From: Psychrobacter nivimaris
GTDB lineage: Bacteria; Pseudomonadota; Gammaproteobacteria; Pseudomonadales; Moraxellaceae
Length of the DNA stretch: 64,000 nt
NCBI RefSeq assembly: GCF_009812035.1
Contig: NZ_VZIZ01000013.1
Span: 8,852 to 72,851 of the forward strand
Direction: 5' to 3'
Part shown: positions 49,028-57,911 of the stretch, one piece after another
Layout of the letters: every line of letters begins with the position of its first letter
How positions within the stretch are numbered: position 1 is the stretch's first letter
Position numbers and translations under genes: made by a program
Notes under the pieces: generated by a model
Database searches by the model: none
What the model saw: the letters and a program-made list of their open reading frames with translations, nothing else
Told to the model about the DNA's origin: nothing

Positions 49028-50221
49028 ATGAATAATCAGCAGGTTAAGCCTTACGAGCGTGTTCAGCTATTTTCAGGCGGAGGCTCACGTTTTGGTTATT
49101 ATTTGGGCAGTTATGCAGCACTAGCGGCGCATGATTTGACGCCAGATATTATCGTTGGTACTTGCGGTGGTAGTTTGTCTGCTTACTTAGTACAACTTGC
49201 GCCTGACCCTAAAGATTTGCAAGCATTGATGTGCAGCCGTGAGTTATATCGCGTCATCACTGCCATCAGACATGTCGCACCAGATGAAGCCAATAAACGT
49301 CTAAAGCTGCGTTATATGACCCATGCACTTAAGCGTTGGCGGTTATCAAGACAAAGGGATAATGGACAAGGACAACGGCAAGCAGACAGCTACGAGCGAC
49401 TGTTAAATGAGCTACAGCAGTTGGCAATGTTTCGTATCGATAACGAGCAGTACTGGCTAGATGAGCTGTCGCAGTTTGCTGCTAGTGATAATGGTAGCGC
49501 TGTCGATAAAGCAACGCCAGAGATAGCTATCATTGCTAGTCGATTGTATCAATCACCTACTGATGGCTTATGTAATAAAAAACCTGTACTGCAAGAGTTG
49601 TTATTTGCACCGCCGCGCTTAGCAAATTTGTCAAATTCATTATCGAGTCTGGCCGACGAGCAAATGACGTCACCTGCGCATACGTTAGCTAATGGGCGCA
49701 TACACCCGTCTGTGAAAGTACAAACGCAATGGGATTTTGCCCCAGTGATTCGCGCGTCTATGGCTGACATGTACTATCTACCGCCCACACATATCACAGA
49801 GCTCGGCTGGTGCTTGGGAGGTGTGATCAATCTGACACCGATTGAGCTAGCCTGTCAGTTGGGTAACAGCGTATTTGCAGAAACCAAGGCAGGTTATGAC
49901 GCATGGCTGGCTGCTCCCGCGATTCAACGCGTCTTTGGTTTCGATCCCAATGAGCGCTTGGCAGCAGTACACGGTTATCAACCAATCAGCGTGTCGCCTC
50001 GCACTAACACCACTAATAAAAACCATCAGCTACATTGGTTGCCATTTGCAGATAACGAGCAGCAACTGAGAGGGCAAAATGTGCAAAAGCGTTTTAACCT
50101 AAAACAAATGACCGTCGAGCTAATACACAGCGATTACGATGGCTTTGTGCAGCAAATGCAGGCGCAATGGCAATATGGCTATCAGCGTACGGTCGGCTAT
50201 ATACAGCAGCATAAATTATGA
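49028..50221 (+). CDS. Patatin-like protein with altered catalytic residues
   Basis: 397 aa. The patatin oxyanion loop is present as SGGGSRFGYYLG (16-27). The lipase elbow, normally GxSxG, reads GTCGG with Cys46 in place of the nucleophilic Ser. The downstream motif normally beginning DGG reads LGGVINLTPIELA, so the catalytic Asp is Leu263. The surrounding pattern RASMADMYYLPPTHI matches patatins well, so the alignment looks sound. Hydrolase activity is therefore doubtful, and a binding role or thiol chemistry is possible. It is translationally linked: 3 bp from the fusion gene and overlapping the dehydrogenase start by 4 bp. Confidence 0.82.
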   Translation: MNNQQVKPYERVQLFSGGGSRFGYYLGSYAALAAHDLTPDIIVGTCGGSLSAYLVQLAPDPKDLQALMCSRELYRVITAIRHVAPDEANKRLKLRYMTHALKRWRLSRQRDNGQGQRQADSYERLLNELQQLAMFRIDNEQYWLDELSQFAASDNGSAVDKATPEIAIIASRLYQSPTDGLCNKKPVLQELLFAPPRLANLSNSLSSLADEQMTSPAHTLANGRIHPSVKVQTQWDFAPVIRASMADMYYLPPTHITELGWCLGGVINLTPIELACQLGNSVFAETKAGYDAWLAAPAIQRVFGFDPNERLAAVHGYQPISVSPRTNTTNKNHQLHWLPFADNEQQLRGQNVQKRFNLKQMTVELIHSDYDGFVQQMQAQWQYGYQRTVGYIQQHKL

Positions 50222-51033
50222 AGACTCTCGTAGAAGATACCACCGAAACCTATGCACCGCATATCATTATCGTTGGTGGTACAAGTGGCCTTGGCTTAGC
50301 TTTGGCGTTGCATCATCAGGCACTTGGCTGGCAAGTAAGCGTTGTTGGAAGTAGCGCCACAAAGATAGCCGACATCAACAGTCAGTATCCGTCTATTGTG
50401 ACTTACGCTTGTGATTTAACTGATGACACTCAAATAAAAAAATTACTAGAGAAATTATCACGCATACGCTTTAACAGACTGATTTATAGTGCTGGCAGCT
50501 ATACCAATGAGCGTATCCATCACCTAAATAAAGCCGATAGCGACCAAATGCTAGCAATTAATTTACAGGCGTTTGAGCAGGTTCTTAGATGGGCAAGCAG
50601 CCAGTTAAAGCAGCAATATCAGTCATTGGACGCTAGCAAAAGCGATAAACCTAGCATTGTCTGTATCGCCTCTATCGCTGGCACGATGGATTATCCTTAT
50701 GCCAGCCTTTATGCCAAAAGCAAGCGTGCAATGATTGCGACTGCTAGCGCTTATCGAGCAGCACTTGTACCTCATGATATCCAAGTAAACTGTATTGCCT
50801 CAGGCTATATCGATACCCAAGCGTTACGTGATTTAAACGATGGCGATGCTAGCCATAAGCCATTTATTATGAGCACGCAGACAGCGGTTCATCATATTAT
50901 GCAAGCAATTGACGATGATGTAGAACTGGCGATATTTCCACGCTCAATGCGCTATATCACGAGTGCCTTAAATCATTTACCAAAGCCTGTGCTCAATTGG
51001 ATATTGCGCAGTAAGCTGGATAAAGCCAGATAG
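50218..51033 (+). CDS. Short-chain dehydrogenase/reductase of the lipid cluster
   Basis: Classical SDR of 271 aa. Cofactor loop GGTSGLG is at 20-26, YSAG at 90-93, and the catalytic set is S152, Y165 and K169 (YAKSK). NADPH or NADH preference is not clear, though a Ser/Lys pair after strand 2 (GSSATK) would fit NADP. It overlaps the patatin-like gene by ATGA, so the two are co-translated. In this setting it probably reduces or oxidises a lipid intermediate, but the substrate is unknown. Confidence 0.88.
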   Translation: MKTLVEDTTETYAPHIIIVGGTSGLGLALALHHQALGWQVSVVGSSATKIADINSQYPSIVTYACDLTDDTQIKKLLEKLSRIRFNRLIYSAGSYTNERIHHLNKADSDQMLAINLQAFEQVLRWASSQLKQQYQSLDASKSDKPSIVCIASIAGTMDYPYASLYAKSKRAMIATASAYRAALVPHDIQVNCIASGYIDTQALRDLNDGDASHKPFIMSTQTAVHHIMQAIDDDVELAIFPRSMRYITSALNHLPKPVLNWILRSKLDKAR

Positions 51034-51059
51034 TATGTCTATCAACATTTTGGCTAGGT

Positions 51060-51953
51060 TTAACCAAGTAGCCAATAGAGTAAGGTAAATACTGGCACTC
51101 CAATCAGCAAACTGTCTATCCGATCTAATACCCCACCATGACCAGCGAGCATCGTTCCAGTGTCTTTTACCCCGTGCTGGCGCTTAAAGGCTGATTCTAA
51201 TAAGTCTCCAAATATACCGCTTACCGCCAAGCCATAGGCAGCTAATAGACAGACCCACCAATCAAAAGGGGTGAGCCAAAGACCTAATACTGTTGCCAAG
51301 ATTGCCGCAACTAAACTGCCAAAGATAGCACCTTCAATGCTTTTATTGGGGCTAATAGTCGGCGCTAGACCTCGTTTAAACAGCTTACGTCCAAGCAGTC
51401 GCCCACATAGATATTGGGCAATATCATTAAACTGACTGGCAAATAATACGAAGAGTAAAACGCCATGCTGTTCGCGTTGCCAAGTCAATTGCTGTAAGAC
51501 AATAAGGCTAATGATGAGTGAGATGAATGCAATACCTAATAGCAGGTCTAAGGAGTTGAGCCGCGTATAGTGTTGAGTCGAGTTGAGAGAGGTTTTCGCT
51601 AGTAGGGGAGTACTTGGCTGTAAACCTTGCGCTTGGAGTTTATGAATAAGTACGGTTTTACTGCGCAAACACCATAGGCGTTTAATCTCGTAGCTGCCGC
51701 GTAGACCAATTAATATAAAAAATAAAATGAGCAGCCATTGATAAGGATATCCTTGCGAATGTGAACCTTGCGTATCGTTCGTTATTTTTGCAATCACATA
51801 GCAAGTACAGAGCGCGGCGAGCATCAACCACCACGAGCGGGCTATCAGGTAGATTTTTGGCAAGCGTTTGCGCAGACGAGGTACGGCAAGTACACTCCAA
51901 GCCAAGCTGACAATTATCATCAGGGCAATTACAAACACAATATCAGAAGCCAT
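51060..51953 (-). CDS. CdsA-family CDP-diglyceride synthase paralogue (YnbB-like)
   Basis: Polytopic membrane enzyme making CDP-activated lipid from phosphatidate and CTP. The signature near the C-terminus is intact: [20 protein letters not shown] followed by [24 protein letters not shown] and the [13 protein letters not shown] segment are the other family patterns. The usual DTGAY-type start of the former is NDIAQY, a feature I associate with the YnbB branch. It is convergent with the dehydrogenase gene (26 bp apart) and would supply the CDP-lipid used by the fused phosphatidyltransferase. ATG 51953 is chosen over a TTG at 51968. Neither has a strong ribosome site. Confidence 0.88.
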   Translation of the reverse strand: MASDIVFVIALMIIVSLAWSVLAVPRLRKRLPKIYLIARSWWLMLAALCTCYVIAKITNDTQGSHSQGYPYQWLLILFFILIGLRGSYEIKRLWCLRSKTVLIHKLQAQGLQPSTPLLAKTSLNSTQHYTRLNSLDLLLGIAFISLIISLIVLQQLTWQREQHGVLLFVLFASQFNDIAQYLCGRLLGRKLFKRGLAPTISPNKSIEGAIFGSLVAAILATVLGLWLTPFDWWVCLLAAYGLAVSGIFGDLLESAFKRQHGVKDTGTMLAGHGGVLDRIDSLLIGVPVFTLLYWLLG

Positions 51954-52074
51954 GCCATGGACACTCAAAGAAGAGGTAATATTTTAAGCCTATCCATAAT
52001 GATAGCTTAAATGCTTCTTTAACTATAGTGTTAGATATCGTCCTTGATGGGTTTGGCTATTATCTGTCGTACGC

Positions 52075-53985
52075 TTAAATATGGTCAGTAATAGGTATCG
52101 GATAACGCTCATTTTCTATAATGTGAGAAAAGGAGCTAAGCGTAGTTTTTCTTAATGGCAGAATGATACTGGTCAAAGGCGTTTCAGCTAAGTTAGGATA
52201 ATCCTCGCGATAATGCCCACCGCGACTTTCAAAACGCTGATAAGCCGATTGAACAATCATCGCTGCTAACGCTAATTGCCTCACCAATTGAAAAATGGCA
52301 AGCTCACTGTCAGTAGTAGGGGCTTTACTACTCATATCAGATAGCATGGTTTCAGTATGTTTGATTGATTCTTGCCACTGCTCAATTTGTTGCAATGCTT
52401 GCTCTAACTGTTTGGCACTACGCGTGATGCCCATATTAGCTGTCAAAAGAGCTTTCAACGCTATAGTTATCCCTGCAATATCTACGTCAGAATGAAATGC
52501 TTTATCAGCCTTATAAATTGGGAGTGATGACTGCTTAGAAGAGGGCAAGATAACAAATTGCGTGTTTTCTAGTGTCGGAGATTTCCAAATATCGGCAGCC
52601 AACTGATGCAGTCCATAATAGGTAGTCGTATGTGGCTGTGCCATTTTTTCTAAAGCTTCAGCCGTTTTCTCTAAAGCCTCTAAGTTCTTTAAGCGTTCCA
52701 ATTTTTTTAGATAACGAGGCAGATTAGCGGCGATGTTGCGACCAACTACCACACACTCCAACAATGAATTACTTGCTAAACGGTTGGCCCCGTGCAGCCC
52801 TGTATAAGCAACTTCACCTGCTGCATACAGCCCTGCAATGTCGGTCAAACCATTAGCATCAGTCACTACGCCACCACAACTATAATGGGCAGTCGGAGCG
52901 ACTGGAATAGGGTCTGTGGTCATATCGATGCCGAGTGCTAGCAGCGTCTGATAAATCTGCGGGAAATGTGCCTGTATAAATGCGGCTGGCAAGTGACTGA
53001 CATCAAGATGCACGTAGCCAAGTCCGTTACTACTAATCTGATTAGCTATTGCCCGAGCGACGATATCGCGTGGCGCCAACTCAGCGCGCTCATCAATATC
53101 TAACATAAAGCGCACACCAGTCTGCGGACAATACAGTCGTCCACCTTCACCGCGTAACGCTTCAGATATCAAAAAACTGCTGTCATCTAATGCCAGACCT
53201 GTTGGGTGAAATTGAATAAATTCTAAATTTGCCAAGCGGCAACCTGCCTGCCATGCCATCATGACGCCATCACCAACACAGACGTTAGGCGCGCTGGCAC
53301 GCTTAAATAACTGACCTAAGCCACCACTAGCCAGTACAACAGCCGCACTATGAATGGTGAGTTGGCGCTTATTTACATGATCAAAGATTAGCGCCCCTCG
53401 GCAATGTTTAATGTCGCTATCGTTCATGCTAAAAGAAGAGCTGCTAATCATGGGTGAAGTCAGTAACTCTAATGCTTCATGATAAGGCAAGATAGTGATA
53501 TTGATTGCAGTCTGTGCTTTGATGGTTAAGGCGTCCATCACGTGTCGACCCGTTGCATCATCCGCATGAGCCACACGTCTACAGCCATGACCGCCTTCTT
53601 TGGTTAAGTGTAAGTCACTGGTTTTTAAGACTGAAAAATCAGGTGTATTATCATTTTCTTTAGTTAAATTAGATTGAGTAAATGGCACACCTTGCTCGCA
53701 TAGCCACTGCACCGCTTGCTGTCCTGCACCCAAGATACGAGCAGTATTGTCCGTCGCACACAATCCTGCACCAGCGATTAAGGTATCAGCGACATGATCA
53801 GTCACAGAGTCCGCCGTGTCTAAGCTGGCTGCGATACCACCTTGAGCGTAGTGACTTGAGCACACCTCAAGCGCCGCTTTGCTTAAAACAGTGATATTCA
53901 GCGATATCGGCAGAGATAGCGCGGTGCTCAAACCTGCCAGACCAGCCCCAATAATAAGAACATCAGTTTTTATAATATTACTCAT
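52075..53985 (-). CDS. nadB: L-aspartate oxidase
   Basis: FAD enzyme oxidising L-aspartate to iminoaspartate, the first step of de novo NAD synthesis. The FAD motif LIIGAGLAGLSTAL is at the N-terminus. SSHYAQGGIAAS, the QFHPTGLA segment and GLYAAGEVAYTGLHGANRLASNSLLE are typical. The start is ATG 53985, with AGGAG 10 bases upstream. A longer frame reaching 54087 would overlap nadA and add a Ser-rich leader. At 636 aa it is longer than E. coli (540), partly through inserts at about 195-210 and 440-520. It lies downstream of nadA in the same transcript. Confidence 0.94.
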   Translation of the reverse strand: MSNIIKTDVLIIGAGLAGLSTALSLPISLNITVLSKAALEVCSSHYAQGGIAASLDTADSVTDHVADTLIAGAGLCATDNTARILGAGQQAVQWLCEQGVPFTQSNLTKENDNTPDFSVLKTSDLHLTKEGGHGCRRVAHADDATGRHVMDALTIKAQTAINITILPYHEALELLTSPMISSSSFSMNDSDIKHCRGALIFDHVNKRQLTIHSAAVVLASGGLGQLFKRASAPNVCVGDGVMMAWQAGCRLANLEFIQFHPTGLALDDSSFLISEALRGEGGRLYCPQTGVRFMLDIDERAELAPRDIVARAIANQISSNGLGYVHLDVSHLPAAFIQAHFPQIYQTLLALGIDMTTDPIPVAPTAHYSCGGVVTDANGLTDIAGLYAAGEVAYTGLHGANRLASNSLLECVVVGRNIAANLPRYLKKLERLKNLEALEKTAEALEKMAQPHTTTYYGLHQLAADIWKSPTLENTQFVILPSSKQSSLPIYKADKAFHSDVDIAGITIALKALLTANMGITRSAKQLEQALQQIEQWQESIKHTETMLSDMSSKAPTTDSELAIFQLVRQLALAAMIVQSAYQRFESRGGHYREDYPNLAETPLTSIILPLRKTTLSSFSHIIENERYPIPITDHI

Positions 53986-54055
53986 ATCACTGCTGCTCCT
54001 ATTATCTTTATAGCGAGTGGTATTAGAACAATCAACTGAATGCGACGGACTCATG

Positions 54056-55195
54056 TTAGGCTGCCCCAACGTTAGCGAACAGCGCACGGTCTTTTACTAT
54101 GTCGCCACTGGCGGCTACACGTTGCTTTTGTGCTTCAGCAAAATCAAGCATCCGTTGTAATGGTTTTTTTGCTGCTACTGCTAGCTCAGGTGTCATTAGT
54201 ACTTCACCACTTTGATTGGTTAAGCACTGCTCAATCCCTTTTAGGCCGTTCATGGCCATCCAAGGGCAAAACGCACAGCTCTTGCAACTGGCACTCTCAC
54301 CAGCAGTTGGCGCGGCCAAGAATCGCTTGTTTGGCGAGCGTTTTTGCATCTCGTGCAATATGCCCAAATCAGTAGCGACGATAAAAGTATCAGCATCCAT
54401 CTCATACGTTGATTGCAAAAGCTTGCTAGTCGAGCCGACCACATCGGCTAGTTCAACCACGCTATCAGGCGACTCAGGATGCACCAATACTTTGGCCTCT
54501 GGATGCTCCTCTTTTAATTGCATTAGTTCAGTGGCTTTAAATTCGTTATGCACGAGGCATGACCCTTGCCACAGCAGCATATCTGCGCCAGTTTCACGAG
54601 CGATATATTTGCCCAAATGGCGATCAGGCCCCCAAATAATCGGTTCACCTTGGGCATGTAAATGACGGACGATGTCGATACCGACAGATGAGGTGACCAC
54701 CCAATCAGCTCTCGCTTTTACCGCGGCGCTGGTATTGGCATAGACGACCACAGTACGCTCAGGATGAGCATCACAAAATGCTGAAAACTCTTCAGCAGGA
54801 CAGCCCAAATCAAGCGAACATTCGGCTTCTAAATCTGGCATGAGGACAGTCTTTTCCATGCTTAATATTTTTGCTGATTCACCCATAAAGCGCACACCAG
54901 CGACAACCAATGTTTGGGCGCTATGAGCTTGTCCAAACCGAGCCATTTCAAGTGAGTCACCGACGCAGCCACCGGTTGCCAATGCCAAGTCTTGGATAAA
55001 AGGGTCGACATAGTAGTGTGCTACCAGTACGGCATTATTGTCTTTTAGTAGCTTCTTGATGTTTTCTTCAACCACGATGCGTTCAGCGCGAGGCAAGTCT
55101 GCTGGTATTTTAGCCTTGGCATATTCAATATTCATCTGAGTGGCGATGCGATTGTCCGTACTCATGATAGGTGCGTCGTAAGGATATTTTTTCAT
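54056..55195 (-). CDS. nadA: Quinolinate synthase A
   Basis: [4Fe-4S] enzyme condensing iminoaspartate with dihydroxyacetone phosphate to quinolinate. The three-domain repeat is intact, with cluster cysteines in ATGGCVGDS, the [11 protein letters not shown] region and [13 protein letters not shown]. Substrate loop residues are in [12 protein letters not shown] and [12 protein letters not shown]. The preferred start is ATG 55195 (MKKYPYD). A longer frame to 55264 begins in the operator region. It heads nadA-nadB, with a promoter covered by the NadQ-type operator. Confidence 0.94.
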   Translation of the reverse strand: MKKYPYDAPIMSTDNRIATQMNIEYAKAKIPADLPRAERIVVEENIKKLLKDNNAVLVAHYYVDPFIQDLALATGGCVGDSLEMARFGQAHSAQTLVVAGVRFMGESAKILSMEKTVLMPDLEAECSLDLGCPAEEFSAFCDAHPERTVVVYANTSAAVKARADWVVTSSVGIDIVRHLHAQGEPIIWGPDRHLGKYIARETGADMLLWQGSCLVHNEFKATELMQLKEEHPEAKVLVHPESPDSVVELADVVGSTSKLLQSTYEMDADTFIVATDLGILHEMQKRSPNKRFLAAPTAGESASCKSCAFCPWMAMNGLKGIEQCLTNQSGEVLMTPELAVAAKKPLQRMLDFAEAQKQRVAASGDIVKDRALFANVGAA

Positions 55196-55555
55196 AATGG
55201 CAGCCTTTGTTGGTGCAATAACGATAAATGTATGAGCTAAAAAATAGGTAATTGGGCATAACAAATTTATAAGTTATCTTAATTATGCTCATTTTGAGCA
55301 TAATTACAAGTGGTTTTTTATACTAAATAAGTCAAAAGATTAGGTTTTAGTGCTAAAAGTGATGTGCAATTAAGCCGTACTGAGCTTAAAAACAGTGCTA
55401 ATTCATGCCTCTTATGACTATTTATCGTTATTGATTTTTCATACTTACAACCACAGACTATGATAGTTTTGGATTCGAGCTATACTAAGCCATACCATAG
55501 CTATTAACCCCAATAGCCTTTCACATTTCAGAGAAAAAGGATAATTCCCAAAGCC
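55196..55555. other. 360-bp divergent promoter region between nadA and the nadQ-like gene
   Basis: It carries the nadA promoter and operator (55281-55309). The right part, before the regulator gene, holds no second operator copy that I can see. AAAGGA lies about 16 bases ahead of the regulator ATG. No additional ORF is supported. Confidence 0.65.
55281..55309 (-). promoter_or_regulatory. nadA promoter with perfect palindromic operator
   Basis: An exact 11-bp inverted repeat (AATTATGCTCA at 55281-55291, TGAGCATAATT at 55295-55305, spacer TTT) lies between and over a minus-strand -35 TTGTAA (55304-55309) and -10 CATAAT (55282-55287), spaced 16 bp. Binding here would block polymerase. The core recurs before nadC. 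Confidence 0.8.
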
Positions 55556-56587
55556 ATGACGTTGTCTTATTCACATGCGCACCAGCAAGGTAGCGGCACG
55601 ACAGAAGTGGTCGCCGTATTGGTTGCTATCACCGATCATATCGCGCGCGTTCTAACCGTTGACCAAGGCAAGCTGTTGCCAAATGGGCCGCTTATGCCGC
55701 TACATCGCTCGTTGCAAGCAGGCGTACGTCAGTGGGTAGAAGAGCAAACGCAGCAACCGCTTGGATATTTGGAGCAGTTATATACCTTTGTCGATACCAA
55801 CAGGCGCAACATCGACGGTCATGCGTTGGTGTATGTGAGTTATTTAGGTTTGGTGCAAGAGACGCAAACGCAGGCACTCCAAAGCAAAGCACTCTGGCGA
55901 GATTGGTATGATTATTTCCCATGGGAAAATCATTTGGACGGTATGCCCAGTATTATTATGGACTTTATCGTGCCTGCGCTACTCGAATGGGCAAATACTG
56001 CCAACGATTCAATCGTTCAACAGCGTAGGCGTCAGCGTATTGGATTATGTTGGGGGCTGGACGAAGCGTTTTTGGCAAGTGGTAAACTCACTGACAGTCA
56101 ATCAGTCAACGAACACGATAATGAAAGTAGAGAATGGATTGCAGAGCATGTATTACTACGCTATGAGATGCTTTATGAAGCAGGTCTGATACCCGAAGCC
56201 CCTAATTATCCGCCCAATTATCAAGCTGTTGCTTTGCCAGAAGACTGGTCACAACGCATAGGTGTACCCATGTATTACGATCACCGTCGCGTAATTGCTA
56301 CTGCTATCTCAAGACTGCGTGCGAAGATTGAATATAGACCGCTTATTTTTGGGCTGATGCCAGACGTCTTTACCTTATCGCAGTTGCAGCAGAGTGTTGA
56401 GGCATTATCAGGCGTGCGCTTGCACAAGCAAAACTTCCGTCGCTTGCTTGATTCACAAAACTTGGTAATGGAGACAGGAGAGAGCAGTACTGCTCAGCGC
56501 GGTCGTCCTGCCAAGCTATATCGCTTCCGCCATGATATCGAGTTACAGAGTTTATTGATGGATAGCAAACTTCCTAAGCGCAAATAA
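55556..56587 (+). CDS. nadQ: NadQ/NrtR-like NAD biosynthesis transcriptional regulator
   Basis: 343 aa. The N-terminal half resembles a Nudix fold as in NrtR-type regulators (VVAVLVAITDHIARVLTV, then LVYVSYLGLV). The Nudix box is degenerate, with no intact REx2EExGU, so it probably senses rather than hydrolyses a nucleotide. The C-terminal part (about 255-330) is a winged helix: FTLSQLQQSVEALSGVRLHK followed by QNFRRLLDSQNLV and GRPAKLYRF. Its position between nadAB and nadC, and the shared palindrome in both promoters, make repression of NAD synthesis the likely role. The name NadQ is by analogy and context. Confidence 0.78.
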   Translation: MTLSYSHAHQQGSGTTEVVAVLVAITDHIARVLTVDQGKLLPNGPLMPLHRSLQAGVRQWVEEQTQQPLGYLEQLYTFVDTNRRNIDGHALVYVSYLGLVQETQTQALQSKALWRDWYDYFPWENHLDGMPSIIMDFIVPALLEWANTANDSIVQQRRRQRIGLCWGLDEAFLASGKLTDSQSVNEHDNESREWIAEHVLLRYEMLYEAGLIPEAPNYPPNYQAVALPEDWSQRIGVPMYYDHRRVIATAISRLRAKIEYRPLIFGLMPDVFTLSQLQQSVEALSGVRLHKQNFRRLLDSQNLVMETGESSTAQRGRPAKLYRFRHDIELQSLLMDSKLPKRK

Positions 56588-56653
56588 TGATGAGCATCCA
56601 ATAATCTCTCGTACTTGAAATGGCTAGTAAAACGAAAAATTTGTCACCTTTCC

Positions 56654-56697
56654 TTGCAGGGTCGCTAACTTTACGCTATATTTATGCTCATTTTGAG
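56654..56697 (+). promoter_or_regulatory. nadC promoter with NadQ-type operator
   Basis: TTGCAG (56654-56659) and TATATT (56677-56682) are 17 bp apart. Directly behind them is TTATGCTCATTTTGAG (56682-56697), identical over 16 bp to the nadA operator. The right half-site is only partly palindromic here. Binding would cover the transcription start. Confidence 0.75.
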
Positions 56698-56748
56698 TTT
56701 AAATTACGAGCAGTTTCTATCAATATCATGCCTAGATAAGGGTCAAAG

Positions 56749-57609
56749 ATGACAATTGAAAAAGAGCCAGCATTGGATGACGTATTGCTCAAGCCATTGG
56801 TTGAGAATGCACTAACTGAAGATTTGGGTAGGCGTGGTGATGTAACGTCACAAGCTACTATCCCAGCAGATATGCAAGCGCAGCTACAGATCAAGGCGCG
56901 GCAAGCAGGCGTTATATGTGGTATCGACTTGGCACGTTTGTCTTTTGCCTTAGTCGATGCGCAAATTGAGTTTATTGCACAAGTACAGGATGGCGAAACA
57001 GTAGAGGCTGGCGCAGTGTTAGCGACGGTAAAAGGTAACGCGCGTCACTTATTGACAGCAGAACGCACGGCACTGAACTTTATGACCCATCTCAGCGGTA
57101 TTGCGACAGCGACCCGTCAAATTGTCGATAGTGTGGCGCAATATCCTGCGCAAATTACTTGTACACGCAAGACCATTCCAGGCTTACGTATTGTACAAAA
57201 ATACGCCGTACGCTGCGGCGGCGGACGTAATCATCGCTTGGGGTTGGATGATGCGATTTTAATCAAAGACAATCATATCGCCATTGCGGGTGACATCAAA
57301 ACGGCTATTCAGCAAGCACAGAAATTTGCTGGGCATCTGATTCCTATTGAGGTCGAAGTCGATACACTAGAGCAATTAGAGCAAGCGCTCGATGCAGGTG
57401 TGAGTTTAGTGCTATTAGACAACATGTCGCCTGAAACGTTATCGCAAGCGGTTACTATGTGTAAGGGTCGCGCAAAGACTGAAGCCTCAGGTGGTATTAC
57501 GCCTGAAACGGTACAAGCGGCGGCAAGTACAAGGGTTGATTTTATCGCGATGGGTTATTTGACGCACAGTACGACAGCCTTGGATATTGGGCTAGATTTT
57601 AGTGCATAA
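56749..57609 (+). CDS. nadC: Nicotinate-nucleotide pyrophosphorylase (quinolinate phosphoribosyltransferase)
   Basis: Converts quinolinate and PRPP to nicotinate mononucleotide, the third step of the pathway. Family motifs: LTEDLGRRGDVTSQ, TAERTALNFMTHLSGIAT, TCTRKTIPGLR, GGGRNHRLGLDDAILIKDNH and VEVDTLEQLEQAL. Active-site Arg, His and Lys residues are all present. The length of 286 aa is normal. It is transcribed away from nadAB but carries the same operator core. Confidence 0.96.
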   Translation: MTIEKEPALDDVLLKPLVENALTEDLGRRGDVTSQATIPADMQAQLQIKARQAGVICGIDLARLSFALVDAQIEFIAQVQDGETVEAGAVLATVKGNARHLLTAERTALNFMTHLSGIATATRQIVDSVAQYPAQITCTRKTIPGLRIVQKYAVRCGGGRNHRLGLDDAILIKDNHIAIAGDIKTAIQQAQKFAGHLIPIEVEVDTLEQLEQALDAGVSLVLLDNMSPETLSQAVTMCKGRAKTEASGGITPETVQAAASTRVDFIAMGYLTHSTTALDIGLDFSA

Positions 57610-57911
57610 GTACAGACGTAATAAAGGCTAATAGCGCTACATATGCTAGATTTTATGACAAGGGTTATCACAGAGTTAGTAAAATGGTAATTTATACTGG
57701 TAGATTGTACTAACAACCTGTTAAATGTTTGTTTTTACACTGAAGCTTTACTAAGGTGACATATAGGCGTAACGGCGCAAAGTTAATAATTTTATTAGCT
57801 TATCTGCCTATGCTACAATGCTATTTTTAGTTGCCTATTGGGTCATCGTTGCACTCGCACGATGACCTTATCTTTTTGCACAAGCGGTATCAATAGACAA
57901 GCGAGCGCTCA
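57610..57911. other. 302-bp intergenic region before marC-like gene
   Basis: No ORF. It holds a -10-like TACAAT (57814-57819) followed about 20 bases later by the perfect hairpin at 57841-57867 and a T-rich run. The layout resembles a short attenuated leader RNA for the downstream gene. Elsewhere it is A+T-rich without features. Confidence 0.55.
57841..57877 (+). terminator. hairpin with T-rich tail in the marC leader (terminator/attenuator-like)
   Basis: GGTCATCGT (57841-57849) pairs perfectly with ACGATGACC (57859-57867) around a 9-base loop, and TTATCTTTTT follows. It lies 35 bp before the GTG start of the MarC-family gene and could attenuate it, or end a transcript from upstream. Confidence 0.55.

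Noticed and set aside
53986..54087. Longer NadB overlapping the nadA stop
   Set aside because: The FAD motif follows directly after Met at 53985, which has AGGAG upstream; the leader is low-complexity.
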